NCBI GenBank assembly: GCA_003552985.1
Contig: PUPD01000094.1
Span: 1 to 41,037, forward strand
Reading direction: 5' to 3'
Source: Spirochaetaceae bacterium
Lineage (GTDB): Bacteria > Spirochaetota > Spirochaetia > DSM-27196 > SLAA01
Length of the DNA stretch: 41,037 nt
Shown: positions 1 through 8,301 of the stretch, in pieces
How the letters are laid out: the number at the start of each line of letters is the position of its first letter
Numbering within the stretch: position 1 is the stretch's first letter
Translations under genes and position numbers: made by a program
The notes under the pieces: generated by a model
What the model saw: the letters and a program-made list of their open reading frames with translations, nothing else
Databases searched by the model: none
What the model was told of the DNA's origin: nothing

Positions 1-23
1 ACGGAATCGGCTTTTGCGGGCAT
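1..23 (-). CDS. Start of a protein cut by the left edge (partial)
   Basis: Only the first codons are visible: ATG at 23, reading M-P-A-K-A-D-S before the window ends. The support is an AGGAGG Shine-Dalgarno on the minus strand (34-39) 10 nt before this ATG. A second in-frame ATG at 32 lies too close to the Shine-Dalgarno (1 nt) to be the preferred start. The product cannot be identified. The upstream 100 nt is highly structured (see the regulatory entry). The alternative is that no gene starts here and the hairpin 31-85 is a terminator for a plus-strand gene ending at a TAA at 26-28. Confidence 0.4.
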
Positions 24-131
24 TCTAAACATACCTCCTGGGTGTTTTTTGGTGTTGGCTAACCTATTACACCACAAGGAGGTATTTTTTTCTACCTGCC
101 GGAATCGCTCAGATTAGGTAGGAGCCGATTC
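4..131 (-). promoter_or_regulatory. Structured leader, possible translational switch
   Basis: Three sets of complementary segments nest here. P1 pairs 4-12 with 123-131 (GAATCGGCT with AGCCGATTC, 9 bp). P2 is a hairpin at 92-121 (CTACCT/AGGTAG plus inner AATC/GATT). P3 pairs 31-39 with 77-85 (ATACCTCCT/AGGAGGTAT, 9 bp) and encloses a 6-bp hairpin, 50-55 with 69-74. Read on the minus strand, P3 buries the AGGAGG Shine-Dalgarno of the gene starting at 23. The strand of P2 at 92-97 could instead pair with 80-84, which would free the Shine-Dalgarno. On the plus strand P3 is followed by T7 and would look like an intrinsic terminator. I match it to no riboswitch class I know. Confidence 0.45.
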
Positions 132-198
132 TTTATCACGCGTTGACGCGTTCCGTGCTTTTAAAATTTGGTCGCCCCGTTGTCGCTGCGGCGCGAAA

Positions 199-924
199 CT
201 ACGTGTCGCCGCCCCGCAGGGCGAACAGCGTTTCAACAGCCTTTAGGCGTACTACTCGAAGGTACGCACCGTGGCCGGCGATGTCAAGCACGGCGTCAAT
301 CAACAACGTGTCGTTTACACCACCATTTTGGCCGGCGATGCGGTCCAGAGCCAGCAACGAGGCGTAGGCAAGATTATTGTCGGGATTCGTGCGGCTGTTC
401 TGGTCCCGGAGCATGAGGGCGATCTCCGAGGTTACCGCGTTATTTTCGTTTTCCCCGATCAACCCTAAAGCATAGACCGCCTCAGCCAGAACCATCGGCT
501 CGTCGTCGGACCGCAGCACCTTGATCAGCGCCTCCTGAGCGCCGGGGCCGCCTACCTCGCCCAGCAGTTGGGCCGCCGAACGCCGGATCTCCGGGAAATT
601 GTTGACGACAGTCCCACTCCCTTGTCGGGTCTTGCGTGCGGTTCCCTCTAATGCCAGACCGCGTAAAATCGGCACGAGCTCGGGATTATCGGCAGTAATC
701 CGCCCGTCGTTCAACATTGAGCGGATAGCCTGCACCGCGAGCGCCTTCGATTGGCGATTAGAAGACCGCGCCTGAGTGCCGATTACGCGCATATCGACAT
801 CCTGCTCCAGGTACAGCTCCTCTATCGTCAACGGGCCGTCGGCCTGAGGCTCGTCGGCCGTAGCTATCACCGCTCCAAAACCGAGCATGAGAATGATCAG
901 GACAGTGCCAATAAACCGATGCAT
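199..924 (-). CDS. Secreted HEAT-repeat protein
   Basis: A 241-residue protein. The N-terminus (1-23) is a Sec signal peptide: a short basic start, a hydrophobic core, then an A-T-A-type cleavage site before a polar stretch, so the protein should be periplasmic or surface-attached. The rest is helical with about five HEAT-like units, visible as recurring R-x-x-A-A-x-x-L-G-x-x-G and L-A-x-A-V-Y-A-L-G patterns around residues 110-165 and again near the C-terminus. HEAT repeats form scaffolds that bind proteins; no catalytic motif is seen. GGGGGA 6 nt before the ATG is a good Shine-Dalgarno. It lies 47 nt downstream of the lipoprotein gene on the same strand and may be co-transcribed with it. 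Confidence 0.75.
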   Translation of the reverse strand: MHRFIGTVLIILMLGFGAVIATADEPQADGPLTIEELYLEQDVDMRVIGTQARSSNRQSKALAVQAIRSMLNDGRITADNPELVPILRGLALEGTARKTRQGSGTVVNNFPEIRRSAAQLLGEVGGPGAQEALIKVLRSDDEPMVLAEAVYALGLIGENENNAVTSEIALMLRDQNSRTNPDNNLAYASLLALDRIAGQNGGVNDTLLIDAVLDIAGHGAYLRVVRLKAVETLFALRGGDT

Positions 925-971
925 TTTAAATCCCCCTACTGCGATAATCGTGATTCCCTTTAAGAGTACTA

Positions 972-1658
972 CTAATAGTGATCGATTTTCCAGCTTGCGT
1001 TCTTTCTTTTTAGCTGGTATAGGAGGATTTCCTGCCCTCTGATCTCCATCAGTGCTTCCACGCGGTTATCGTCGAGAAAACGAAGGTCGTCGAGCCGTGC
1101 GTTCGCGCGGCTCGGAACCACAACGTATTCGAAATAGTCTTGAAGCGTTTCGAGCAGTATCCCCCGGCGCTGCAGAACGGGGCTTTCCGATCGCCGCTCG
1201 AGGATATCTGCATCGGAGTGCACCTCCACGAACCTGTCGGTGAGGAGCTCACGCCAGGCCTCATAGTCGCGTTCAGCAATGACGCGGTTGAGGTCCGCTA
1301 TCACCTGCTCTATTTCACTGAACGTCTCTTCGTACAGTTCTTCACTGACCTCGAACTCCTCGGCCTCGGCAGTTTTTTCATTGTAAGCCTCGGCCCTTTC
1401 ATCCGGTCGGTCCCGCGGCTCGTCGTTATGCTCGGCAGCTGAGTCAGGAGCGGGTTCCTGTTCCTGTTGCTCCGGGCCGCCCGGCTCGTGCTCGGTGTCC
1501 GGCACCAGCTCGGTTTCCGGCTTGGGGTCCGCTTCCGGTGTGGCGCACGCCGCTGGTATGCCGAGCGCCAGCGCAACAAGCGCTGCTAGAGCGATGTTCA
1601 GGATCAGTCGGGCGGTGGGTCGGCAGGCACACGCCGAGAGTTGGTGTTTGCGGTTCAT
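972..1658 (-). CDS. Lipoprotein with acidic linker and NTF2/SnoaL-like domain
   Basis: A 228-residue protein. Residues 17-39 form a hydrophobic export segment ending in P-A-A-C, a relaxed lipobox of the kind spirochaetes accept; lipidation at that Cys is likely but not certain. Residues 40-105 are a disordered Glu/Pro/Asp-rich linker. The C-terminal 120 residues (E-R-D-Y-E-A-W-R-x-x-L-T-D and a final strand W-K-I-D-H-Y) resemble the small alpha+beta cone of NTF2/SnoaL-like domains, which bind small ligands or act as assembly modules; the ligand is unknown. The start has AAGGA about 6 nt upstream and a strong promoter (1676-1704). Confidence 0.65.
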   Translation of the reverse strand: MNRKHQLSACACRPTARLILNIALAALVALALGIPAACATPEADPKPETELVPDTEHEPGGPEQQEQEPAPDSAAEHNDEPRDRPDERAEAYNEKTAEAEEFEVSEELYEETFSEIEQVIADLNRVIAERDYEAWRELLTDRFVEVHSDADILERRSESPVLQRRGILLETLQDYFEYVVVPSRANARLDDLRFLDDNRVEALMEIRGQEILLYQLKRKNASWKIDHY

Positions 1659-1675
1659 TGTCGTCCTTAAGATTA

Positions 1676-1704
1676 ATCGTATACAGCCTCTCCGCGGCTG
1701 TCAA
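1676..1704 (-). promoter_or_regulatory. Sigma70-type promoter of the lipoprotein gene
   Basis: On the minus strand: TTGACA (1699-1704), 17-nt spacer, TACGAT (1676-1681). The spacer contains a 5-bp dyad (CAGCC 1684-1688, GGCTG 1696-1700). The start codon at 1658 lies 17 nt past the -10, leaving a short leader that carries a Shine-Dalgarno. Confidence 0.6.
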
Positions 1705-1713
1705 ATGAAACGG

Positions 1714-1742
1714 TTGCACTCCGCCGGAAACGCGGATACTAT
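1714..1742 (+). promoter_or_regulatory. Sigma70-type promoter of the 663-residue protein gene
   Basis: TTGCAC (1714-1719), 17-nt spacer, TACTAT (1737-1742). It is divergent from the lipoprotein promoter, and the two -35 boxes are 9 nt apart, so a single regulator could affect both. Confidence 0.5.
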
Positions 1743-1769
1743 CACGACAGAGATACACGAGGAGCGAAG

Positions 1770-3761
1770 ATGATTGATCGCAACGAAGTTGCAAAGATCC
1801 TCAGCGTTTGCGTTCGTAAACTGCAGCATCCGCGGCTGACCTTTCACCAGTTCAACGCTTTCATTCAACGGTATCTCGAACGCTACCTCGAAGAGCAACC
1901 ACATCTCAGCGAGCTTCGCGACAACACCGCCGAAAAGCTGCACGGGTATCTCGGGCGCCTCGAGGAAGACGGGGTATGCGCGCTGGTACGTAACGGCGAG
2001 GCGATCACCGAGATTATCTACACGCATTACTACATCACAATCGTTGAGAAGGCGTATGAAAAACTGCACCAACGCCCGGATCTGCTGTTCCCGACTGAAG
2101 AGAGTCTCGAGCTCGATGCGCCGGAACACATCATCGTTCCGGTTGACATTACCGGTGATCTGGTCACCTGGCTGAACCGCAGTGAGGCCCCCCCTCGCCT
2201 CCTGCGTTTGATTTTCCCTGATAACGTGCCGAGCATAATCGGGACCTCCAATCTCCTGGGGCGGCGCATCATCGCGACCGCGCTCCAGCGCATCCGCCTC
2301 CATTTCCGGAGTGAACGGAACGCTAATTACGTACAGACCAAGCTGCAGGTGGTGTTTCGGGGCCGAGAAATGGCACTTCGCGATCTCATCAACGGCATCC
2401 TGACTAACCCCGACTCGGTGTTGTCCTCGGTGCTTGAACCGGACGAGTTCAGCTTTTACTTTTGGGCACAGCTCACGAACTTGCTCGTCAAGGAGTTTCA
2501 TCAGAAAAAGGAACGTCTCCCGGAGGAAGAGGCGGTGCTGCAGGCATCCCACCTGGTCGGATACCATGCGGTGTTCTACAAAGGGCGCCGGCAGCGTGAT
2601 CGCGACGAAGAGCTCGCGCGTAAAATTCTCGAGAAGCATCTAAACAGACCGCCGTACGCTTTCAGCGTCAGCGAAATCTACGGCTTTTCAGACGACAAAG
2701 GCATTCCAATCACCAAGAACCTGTCCCACGAGCGCATCCAGACATACCTGAAGGAACACACGCAGCGCGAGTCTGAGAACTCGCTTCCAGAGATCGTCAG
2801 AGTGCGAACTCCCCAGAACAAGGACTACTACATCCGCAAGGAGTACGTGATCCCGGCGGTCAGCAGCGGCATTAACCAGGCCGCGGAGGAGTTCAAGCGC
2901 CTGATCGTACAACACTGGACTGGGGTCCTGCGCGAGGACAACAAGATGCGGGCCATGAGCGAAGACGACGCCTTTGAGCGGCTGCTCGAGACGAATCTCA
3001 AGGCACGCTACCCGGTGACCGCCGCTCTCCTCAACGCAGGGCTTCTTTTACTTGCCGAACGCGACACCGCCGACGGAGGAAGCAACTCGCGCGCCGTCAT
3101 AAACCGGATAGTCGATCGCAAAACGGCCGAGCTGCGTCCCATCGCAGAGATTCTCCAACTCGATCGCAGGCAGCTGTACGATGATGCGCGACTTATGCTC
3201 CCGTTCTGGAAAGTCGTTCCCGGGTTGGCCGCAGTCGTGCGCGTGATCAAGCGTTTTCTGTTCGGTACGCCTGGCGACCGGGCCGACCGCAGGCAGGAAA
3301 GGGCGGTCGACAGTGCAATGGTCCTCAATGCTGACGAGACAGCCCGGACCCAGGCTGCCGCCGACGGGAACGCAAACGTCTCCGAGGAACGTTCCGGCCG
3401 CCATGCGCCAACCGGGTCGCCCTCGGTCCGTTATCAAAAGGCGATTCGCGACCTAAAGCGCGAGTACCTCGGACCGGACGGTGACATTGACGCAGCGCTT
3501 GCTCAACTGATCGAACGATGGAACCCGCTTCTAGACCCCACGGCAAAGCAGAACCTCGTCGAAGATGTCAACGCCCTGGTGAGGGATTTCCTGCGCCGCA
3601 TGCGCGTTCTCAACCGCAACATGCCGCCCGACAAGTCCCGGCTGCGAAGCCTGGCGGAACAGCTGGCAAAGAACGATGCGTTCGGTGAGATCAAGCGCCG
3701 AAATGAGTTGCAGCGCTATCTGGAGCTGTACATGCTGAAGCTACTGGCCCGCAGACGCTAA
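1770..3761 (+). CDS. Conserved-looking protein of unknown function (663 aa)
   Basis: I do not recognise this family. The protein is soluble, mostly helical and charged, with no signal peptide or membrane segment. The first 300 residues are compact, with aromatic-rich helices (Y-I-Y-T-H-Y-Y-I-T-I-V-E-K near 90). A basic hydrophobic stretch (about 470-500) precedes a low-complexity acidic/Ala linker (505-545), and a C-terminal helical domain (about 550-663) is rich in Arg and Leu. The start is set by a GAGGAG Shine-Dalgarno and an upstream promoter. It is the only plus-strand gene in the first 8 kb and converges on the exonuclease gene (13 nt apart). Codon and G+C use match its neighbours, so it looks like a resident lineage-specific gene. 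Confidence 0.7.
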   Translation: MIDRNEVAKILSVCVRKLQHPRLTFHQFNAFIQRYLERYLEEQPHLSELRDNTAEKLHGYLGRLEEDGVCALVRNGEAITEIIYTHYYITIVEKAYEKLHQRPDLLFPTEESLELDAPEHIIVPVDITGDLVTWLNRSEAPPRLLRLIFPDNVPSIIGTSNLLGRRIIATALQRIRLHFRSERNANYVQTKLQVVFRGREMALRDLINGILTNPDSVLSSVLEPDEFSFYFWAQLTNLLVKEFHQKKERLPEEEAVLQASHLVGYHAVFYKGRRQRDRDEELARKILEKHLNRPPYAFSVSEIYGFSDDKGIPITKNLSHERIQTYLKEHTQRESENSLPEIVRVRTPQNKDYYIRKEYVIPAVSSGINQAAEEFKRLIVQHWTGVLREDNKMRAMSEDDAFERLLETNLKARYPVTAALLNAGLLLLAERDTADGGSNSRAVINRIVDRKTAELRPIAEILQLDRRQLYDDARLMLPFWKVVPGLAAVVRVIKRFLFGTPGDRADRRQERAVDSAMVLNADETARTQAAADGNANVSEERSGRHAPTGSPSVRYQKAIRDLKREYLGPDGDIDAALAQLIERWNPLLDPTAKQNLVEDVNALVRDFLRRMRVLNRNMPPDKSRLRSLAEQLAKNDAFGEIKRRNELQRYLELYMLKLLARRR

Positions 3762-3774
3762 CCGACCTGCAGGC

Positions 3775-4341
3775 TCAGCGCAACACTTCCGACAGCGGCA
3801 GATCACCCATGAAACTGAGCTGATCGACGCACGCGTTAAACACCTTCATGCAGGTCAGCGCGTCGTCGAGAGCGCGATGCGCCGCGCCTGGGTCAACGCC
3901 GAGTTGCTCGGCGAGGGCCTGCAAACTGTAGCTGCGCTTGCGCGGGAAAGCCTTCTCAGCCAGTGCTTGGGTATCCACGATCAGGTTCCGGATCGGCGAC
4001 AGACTATAGGTCTGAATCGCCGCACGCAGGAAGCCCATATCGAACTCAGCGTTATGAGCAACCAGTACGCTATCCTCAATGAACTCGAGGAAGTCAGGGA
4101 GCACCTCGTTGACCGGGGGCGCCGCAGCGAGCTGCTGATTCGATAGTCCACTGATCGCACGAGCATCCGCCGACACCTTCATGCCCGGATTAGCAAGGGT
4201 CTGAAAGGTATCGATCACTTCGCCGCCACGAAACTGCACCGCGCCGATTTCACAGATCGCGTCGTCGGCCGGGTTCAGGCCGGTAGTCTCGAAATCGAAC
4301 GCGGTAAAAGTAATCTCGCCTACCGAGGTGCTTTCATCCAT
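3775..4341 (-). CDS. DnaQ-like 3'-5' exonuclease (DEDDh family)
   Basis: A 188-residue single-domain exonuclease related to the epsilon subunit of DNA polymerase III. The DEDDh residues can be read directly: D16 and E18 in F-D-F-E-T-T-G (Exo I), D101 in H-N-A-E-F-D (Exo II), and H155 with D160 in H-R-A-L-D-D (Exo III). These bind two metal ions and remove nucleotides from 3' ends. There is no polymerase, UvrC-like or BRCT extension, so it could be proofreading epsilon itself, an RNase T/oligoribonuclease-like enzyme or a repair exonuclease; the sequence does not decide. Last gene of the minus-strand run starting at 8265, 29 nt after the MATE gene. Confidence 0.85.
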   Translation of the reverse strand: MDESTSVGEITFTAFDFETTGLNPADDAICEIGAVQFRGGEVIDTFQTLANPGMKVSADARAISGLSNQQLAAAPPVNEVLPDFLEFIEDSVLVAHNAEFDMGFLRAAIQTYSLSPIRNLIVDTQALAEKAFPRKRSYSLQALAEQLGVDPGAAHRALDDALTCMKVFNACVDQLSFMGDLPLSEVLR

Positions 4342-4370
4342 ATGACAGCACTCTTAGCATAAAACGGCAT

Positions 4371-5762
4371 TCAGATCAATTGTGGCGCCTGCTCAAGCCT
4401 GCGGTATTCACCGCGTAACCGTATTCTCGTTATTACGGTTGCGGCAAAGTCCGATACCGGGAACGCGATCCACACTCCCCATACGCCCAAGTACTGCGGA
4501 AGAACGAGCACCAGCGGGACCAACAGAATCACCTGACGCAACAGCGACAGCCACAGCGCCGGTCCTGCCTTCCCGATCGCAAGGAACAGGGTCGCTCCAA
4601 CCGCCTGATACCCGACCAGCGGCAGCATCACGAACACCGTACGGATCGCCGGGCCCCCGATCGCAATCAGTTCACTGTCGGTCGTGAAGAGGCCGAACAC
4701 CCCGGCAGGCGCTATCAGGACCACCGCCGCGCAAACCGAGGCCACCGTGGTGGTAGCGATGATCGCCGACCGAATAACCTCGCGTACGCGGCCATAGCGC
4801 CCGGCGCCGTAGTTAAACCCTGCGATCGGCTGGAACCCTTGTATGATGCCGAAGACCGGCATCAGGCTGAAGATCAGGACCCGGTTGATAACTCCGAACG
4901 CGGCAACCGAAAGTGACCCGCCGTGCAGCGCAAGCGCGTTATTGACGAGAATCGTAAGCAGGCTGAGCCCCGACTGACGCACAAATGCCGGAATCCCGAC
5001 CGGCACCGTTTCACGCACAACAGACCAGGCTGGCAGCAGATGCCGCAATGCGGGGCGCAACCGGCTCCCGCCGTAGCGATAATACCACAGCGCCATTGCA
5101 CACGAGAGGATCTTCCCACTGACCGTGGCGAAGCCTGCCCCGCGCACGCCCATATCGAACCCAAGGATCAGAATTGGGTCCAGGATGATGTTGACAACCG
5201 CCCCGGCCACCATGAACACCATCGAGGCCCGAGCATCCCCTTCGGCTCGGACGACGTGACTGAGGCAGATCGCCATTCCGATGAACGGAGTTCCCCCGAC
5301 GACGATCAGCAGATACTCGCGCGCATACACTGCAATGTCGGGAGTGGCGCCGAACAGCGCCAGGATGAAGTCAAGAGCCGCATAACTGATTGCCATGAAG
5401 GCGATGCCGCTCAGAAACGACAGCGAAATCGCATTCCCGACCGTACGGATCGCTTTATCTCGATCACCGCGACCCAGCGCGCGTGAGATGACCGATGCCG
5501 AGCCGACGCCGAGGGTGATTGAGATTGCAACCACGATCAGCTGAAACGGGAACGCGATTCCAAGCCCTCCAAGGGCATGCGCACCGACCGCTCGGCCTAT
5601 AAAAATAGCATCGACGAGATGATAGAGGGCGTTGATGAACATCGCAAAGGTGGCCGGCAGCGACATCCGCAACAGAGCCCGCGGGATGCGCTCCTCACCG
5701 AGCAACTGTTCGCTGCCGGGCCGTTCGCGTTGCGGTCCACGTCCTGAGCGATATCTGAGCAT
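4371..5762 (-). CDS. MATE family efflux transporter
   Basis: A 463-residue polytopic inner-membrane protein with about 12 hydrophobic helices and the MATE internal duplication. Residues 29-60 carry the typical first-helix pattern (P-A-T-F-A-M-F-I-N-A-L-Y-H-L-V-D), followed by A-I-F-I-G-R-x-V-G; the G-x-G-S-A-S-x-x-S-R-A-L-G-R-G-D signature is near 100. Members export cationic drugs or metabolites using a Na+ or H+ gradient. The pattern is closest to the MepA/DinF-like subgroup; the substrate is unknown. The ATG follows the stop of the phosphohexomutase gene with no gap (TAG then ATG), so translation is probably coupled. Confidence 0.88.
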   Translation of the reverse strand: MLRYRSGRGPQRERPGSEQLLGEERIPRALLRMSLPATFAMFINALYHLVDAIFIGRAVGAHALGGLGIAFPFQLIVVAISITLGVGSASVISRALGRGDRDKAIRTVGNAISLSFLSGIAFMAISYAALDFILALFGATPDIAVYAREYLLIVVGGTPFIGMAICLSHVVRAEGDARASMVFMVAGAVVNIILDPILILGFDMGVRGAGFATVSGKILSCAMALWYYRYGGSRLRPALRHLLPAWSVVRETVPVGIPAFVRQSGLSLLTILVNNALALHGGSLSVAAFGVINRVLIFSLMPVFGIIQGFQPIAGFNYGAGRYGRVREVIRSAIIATTTVASVCAAVVLIAPAGVFGLFTTDSELIAIGGPAIRTVFVMLPLVGYQAVGATLFLAIGKAGPALWLSLLRQVILLVPLVLVLPQYLGVWGVWIAFPVSDFAATVITRIRLRGEYRRLEQAPQLI

Positions 5763-7538
5763 CTACGACCCGGCACCTGCATCAATGATCGCTTCAATCT
5801 CGCCCCGTATGGCGGCCACCAGGTCTCCTACTTCGGCACGCGCCTTCTCCGGCTCCTCGCCGGGACGCCCCGGACAAGAGATGTAGAACTTGATCTTCGG
5901 TTCGGTGCCGGACGGCCGCGCGCTGATAACCGACTCGTCTTCAAGGATAAACTGCAGCACATTGGAGAAAGGAAGATCGATGTCGTTGTGCGTGGCTCCG
6001 CTGCACAGATCTCTTCGGGTCCCATCGCTGATATCGCGGATCTCCAGTACCTGGATTCCGGCGAACTCACTCGGGGGATCGTCGCGGAGTTGCTGCATCA
6101 GGTTGTCCATGATCATCTTGCCGCGCTGTCCCTCGAAATAGCGCGACAACGTCGATTCTTCGAAATAACCGAACTCGCGGTAGATCTCGTTCAGACGGTC
6201 AAGCACGCTCTTGCCCCGACCGACGTGATAAGCAGTCATCTCGACACAGAGCAACGCTGCCGATATAGCGTCTTTGTCGCGCACGAAGTCACCAACCAGG
6301 TAGCCGTAGCTCTCTTCATCCGCCATAACAAATTGCGGACCGTTCGGATCGGCCTCGAAGCCGCGCATGAGGGCGGCGATATGCTTGAAGCCGGTCAAGG
6401 TTGCGTACACCTCGGCGCCGTAATGCTCGGCAACACGGCGCTGCAAATTGGTAGTGACGATCGTCATGATGAATGCCGGCCGCTGGGGCAGGGTACCAAG
6501 TTCAGCCCTCGCCCCGAAAACGTAATCCACCAATAACACCCCGAGCTGATTACCGGTGATAAGGTGATACTCGCCGTTCGCCGGGATCGCGATCCCGATC
6601 CGATCCGCGTCGGGGTCGGTACCGAACACGAGCTGGGCGTTCACCTGCTTCCCAAGTTTGACCGCCATGTCAAGCGCGGCGGGCTCTTCGGGATTGGGAA
6701 ACATCACCGTCGGAAACTCACCGTCGGGCTCACGCTGCTCCTTCACCGGAGTCACTTCCAGACCCAGCTCGCCGAGCACCCGCTCGATCAGGTAACCGCC
6801 GGCTCCGTGCAGCGGCGTATACACGATCTTCAGATCGGCCGTGTTGTTGCGCAGTAGCTCGGGGCGAATCGAGATGCCCTTCACAGCCTCCACATAGGCG
6901 TCGTCCAGCTCGCGGTCGATCATCACCAGGAGACCCTCCTGAATTGCCTCATCCCGGCTGATTCTCTTTATGTCCCCGTGCACGTTACGAGCTTCCTCGA
7001 TGATAGCCTTGTCGTGCGGGGCAACGACCTGCCCGCCGTCATCCCAGTAGACTTTGTAGCCGTTGTATTCTTTAGGGTTGTGGCTCGCGGTAATCACAAT
7101 GCCGGTAGTGGCTCCCAGACGACGAACGGCGAACGAAAGCTCCGGTGTCGGCCGCAGCTCGGAAAACAGATATGTCTGTATTCCGTGAGCAGCCAGGACC
7201 AGCGCCGCCTGCAGCGCAAAGGTGTCTGAGTAGCGACGCGAGTCGTGCGCGATCACCGCCCGCAAGGGCTCGCCGCGGCGCGGTACTCCGGCGCGTTCCA
7301 CATAGCGGGCGAGCCCCTCGGTAGCCTGCTGAACGATGAAAGGATTCATCCGGTTGTAGCCGCCCCCGATGACACCACGCAAGCCGCCGGTGCCGAACTC
7401 TATCTCGGTATAGAAGCGGTCGTTGAGCTCCTCGTAGTCTTCGTTAGCGAGCAACGCCTCAACCTCACCGCGGAACTGCTCATCCTGTTCGCGGGAGATG
7501 TAGTCGAGAGCTTTCTGCTTCAATTCATCCTTGTTCAT
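5763..7538 (-). CDS. Phosphohexomutase (phosphoglucomutase/phosphomannomutase)
   Basis: A 591-residue alpha-D-phosphohexomutase that interconverts sugar 1- and 6-phosphates in the cytoplasm. All four active-site loops are intact: the phosphoserine loop T-A-S-H-N-P with S152, the Mg2+ loop D-P-D-A-D-R (308-313), the sugar-binding loop D-E-E-S-Y-G-Y, and the phosphate-binding loop R-P-S-G-T-E-P-K near the C-terminus. The length fits the long phosphoglucomutase group (PgcA/PGM2-like) better than the 450-residue ManB/GlmM group, so glucose phosphate is the likeliest substrate. AGGGAGG stands 9-10 nt before the ATG. Its neighbour, a HAD phosphatase, may also act on sugar phosphates. Confidence 0.9.
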   Translation of the reverse strand: MNKDELKQKALDYISREQDEQFRGEVEALLANEDYEELNDRFYTEIEFGTGGLRGVIGGGYNRMNPFIVQQATEGLARYVERAGVPRRGEPLRAVIAHDSRRYSDTFALQAALVLAAHGIQTYLFSELRPTPELSFAVRRLGATTGIVITASHNPKEYNGYKVYWDDGGQVVAPHDKAIIEEARNVHGDIKRISRDEAIQEGLLVMIDRELDDAYVEAVKGISIRPELLRNNTADLKIVYTPLHGAGGYLIERVLGELGLEVTPVKEQREPDGEFPTVMFPNPEEPAALDMAVKLGKQVNAQLVFGTDPDADRIGIAIPANGEYHLITGNQLGVLLVDYVFGARAELGTLPQRPAFIMTIVTTNLQRRVAEHYGAEVYATLTGFKHIAALMRGFEADPNGPQFVMADEESYGYLVGDFVRDKDAISAALLCVEMTAYHVGRGKSVLDRLNEIYREFGYFEESTLSRYFEGQRGKMIMDNLMQQLRDDPPSEFAGIQVLEIRDISDGTRRDLCSGATHNDIDLPFSNVLQFILEDESVISARPSGTEPKIKFYISCPGRPGEEPEKARAEVGDLVAAIRGEIEAIIDAGAGS

Positions 7539-7552
7539 GCCTCTGCCTCCCT

Positions 7553-7588
7553 TACGTTGCCGCGGTGTGCTACGTTGCCGCGGTGTGC
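7553..7588. repeat. Perfect 18-bp tandem duplication
   Basis: TACGTTGCCGCGGTGTGC occurs twice, head to tail (7553-7570, 7571-7588). On the minus strand the first-read copy encodes the last codons of the HAD phosphatase and the stop spans the junction, so the second copy is untranslated and lies just before the Shine-Dalgarno of the phosphohexomutase gene. Exact identity points to a recent slippage event. Confidence 0.9.
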
Positions 7589-8265
7589 GGTCTGAAACTC
7601 AGTTTCGTAAGAATATCGGCCGGCTGCTGTATCAACACGTCCGGCCCGGCGCTCTCAAGTTGCGCGCGCGTCCCAATACCCCAGGTTACCGCTACTGCAA
7701 TCATTCCCGCCCTGCGCGCCGTCTCGATATCAACCTCGGAATCCCCGATAAACACGATCTGTTCAGGCGCCACCTCGAGCCTGCGGGCAATTGAGTGCGC
7801 GGCTTCCTGATGCGGCTTCTTGGGAACTCCGTCACGCGCACCGCGGACGACCTTAAAATACTGCATACCGAGCGTTTGCTCCACAATCTGCGTAACCAGG
7901 TCATCGTGCTTGTTGGACAGCACGGCGAGCGGAGCACCCGCCTCCCACAGCTCCCGCAGCGCCTCCGGAACCCCGTCGAATGGTTGGGTTTCTACTACCG
8001 GAGCGGCGGCGTACGCGGTCAGCACCTCTCGATAGCATTGTGCCACCAACCCGTTGCTCGCTTGCTCGGATTCTTCGGTGTGCCCCGGCGGGAGCGCTCG
8101 CCGCGCAAGCTCTTCCAGCCCCCACCCCACCATGGTGCGGTACTCGGCAACCTTACGTTCCGGAAAGCCATGGTTTCGTAGAACGCGGTTCATAGCACGC
8201 GCGATATCTGCTAAGGTATCGAGCAATGTACCATCGAGGTCGAAGATGATACCTGAATACTGCAT
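7570..8265 (-). CDS. HAD hydrolase, phosphoglycolate phosphatase-like
   Basis: A 231-residue HAD subfamily IA phosphatase. Motif I is I-F-D-L-D-G-T-L-L-D with the two catalytic Asp at residues 9 and 11 from the chosen start. Motif II is L-S-N-K, the motif III Lys lies in P-K-K-P, and motif IV is F-I-G-D-S-E-V-D. A helical cap lies between motifs I and II, as in Gph/PGP enzymes that hydrolyse 2-phosphoglycolate; related enzymes act on other small phosphates, so substrate is open. In-frame TTG (8310) and ATG (8292) codons lie upstream, but I chose ATG 8265 because motif I then sits at the family's usual place and a promoter ends 7 nt before it. Confidence 0.82.
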   Translation of the reverse strand: MQYSGIIFDLDGTLLDTLADIARAMNRVLRNHGFPERKVAEYRTMVGWGLEELARRALPPGHTEESEQASNGLVAQCYREVLTAYAAAPVVETQPFDGVPEALRELWEAGAPLAVLSNKHDDLVTQIVEQTLGMQYFKVVRGARDGVPKKPHQEAAHSIARRLEVAPEQIVFIGDSEVDIETARRAGMIAVAVTWGIGTRAQLESAGPDVLIQQPADILTKLSFRPHTAAT

Positions 8266-8272
8266 AGCCACC

Positions 8273-8301
8273 ACGGTACTGAGACGCTGCATCGGCGTCA
8301 A
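8273..8301 (-). promoter_or_regulatory. Promoter abutting the HAD phosphatase start
   Basis: On the minus strand: TTGACG (8296-8301), 17-nt spacer, TACCGT (8273-8278). The ATG at 8265 is only 7 nt past the -10 and there is no clear Shine-Dalgarno, so the mRNA would be leaderless or nearly so. Confidence 0.4.

Noticed and set aside
4-131. TPP riboswitch
   Set aside because: The ACCTAATCTG part is reminiscent, but CTGAGA and the TAATxCCAGCG block are missing.
1701-2639. 312-codon minus-strand frame opposite the 663-residue gene
   Set aside because: No Shine-Dalgarno, covers the promoters, and looks like a high-G+C antisense frame.
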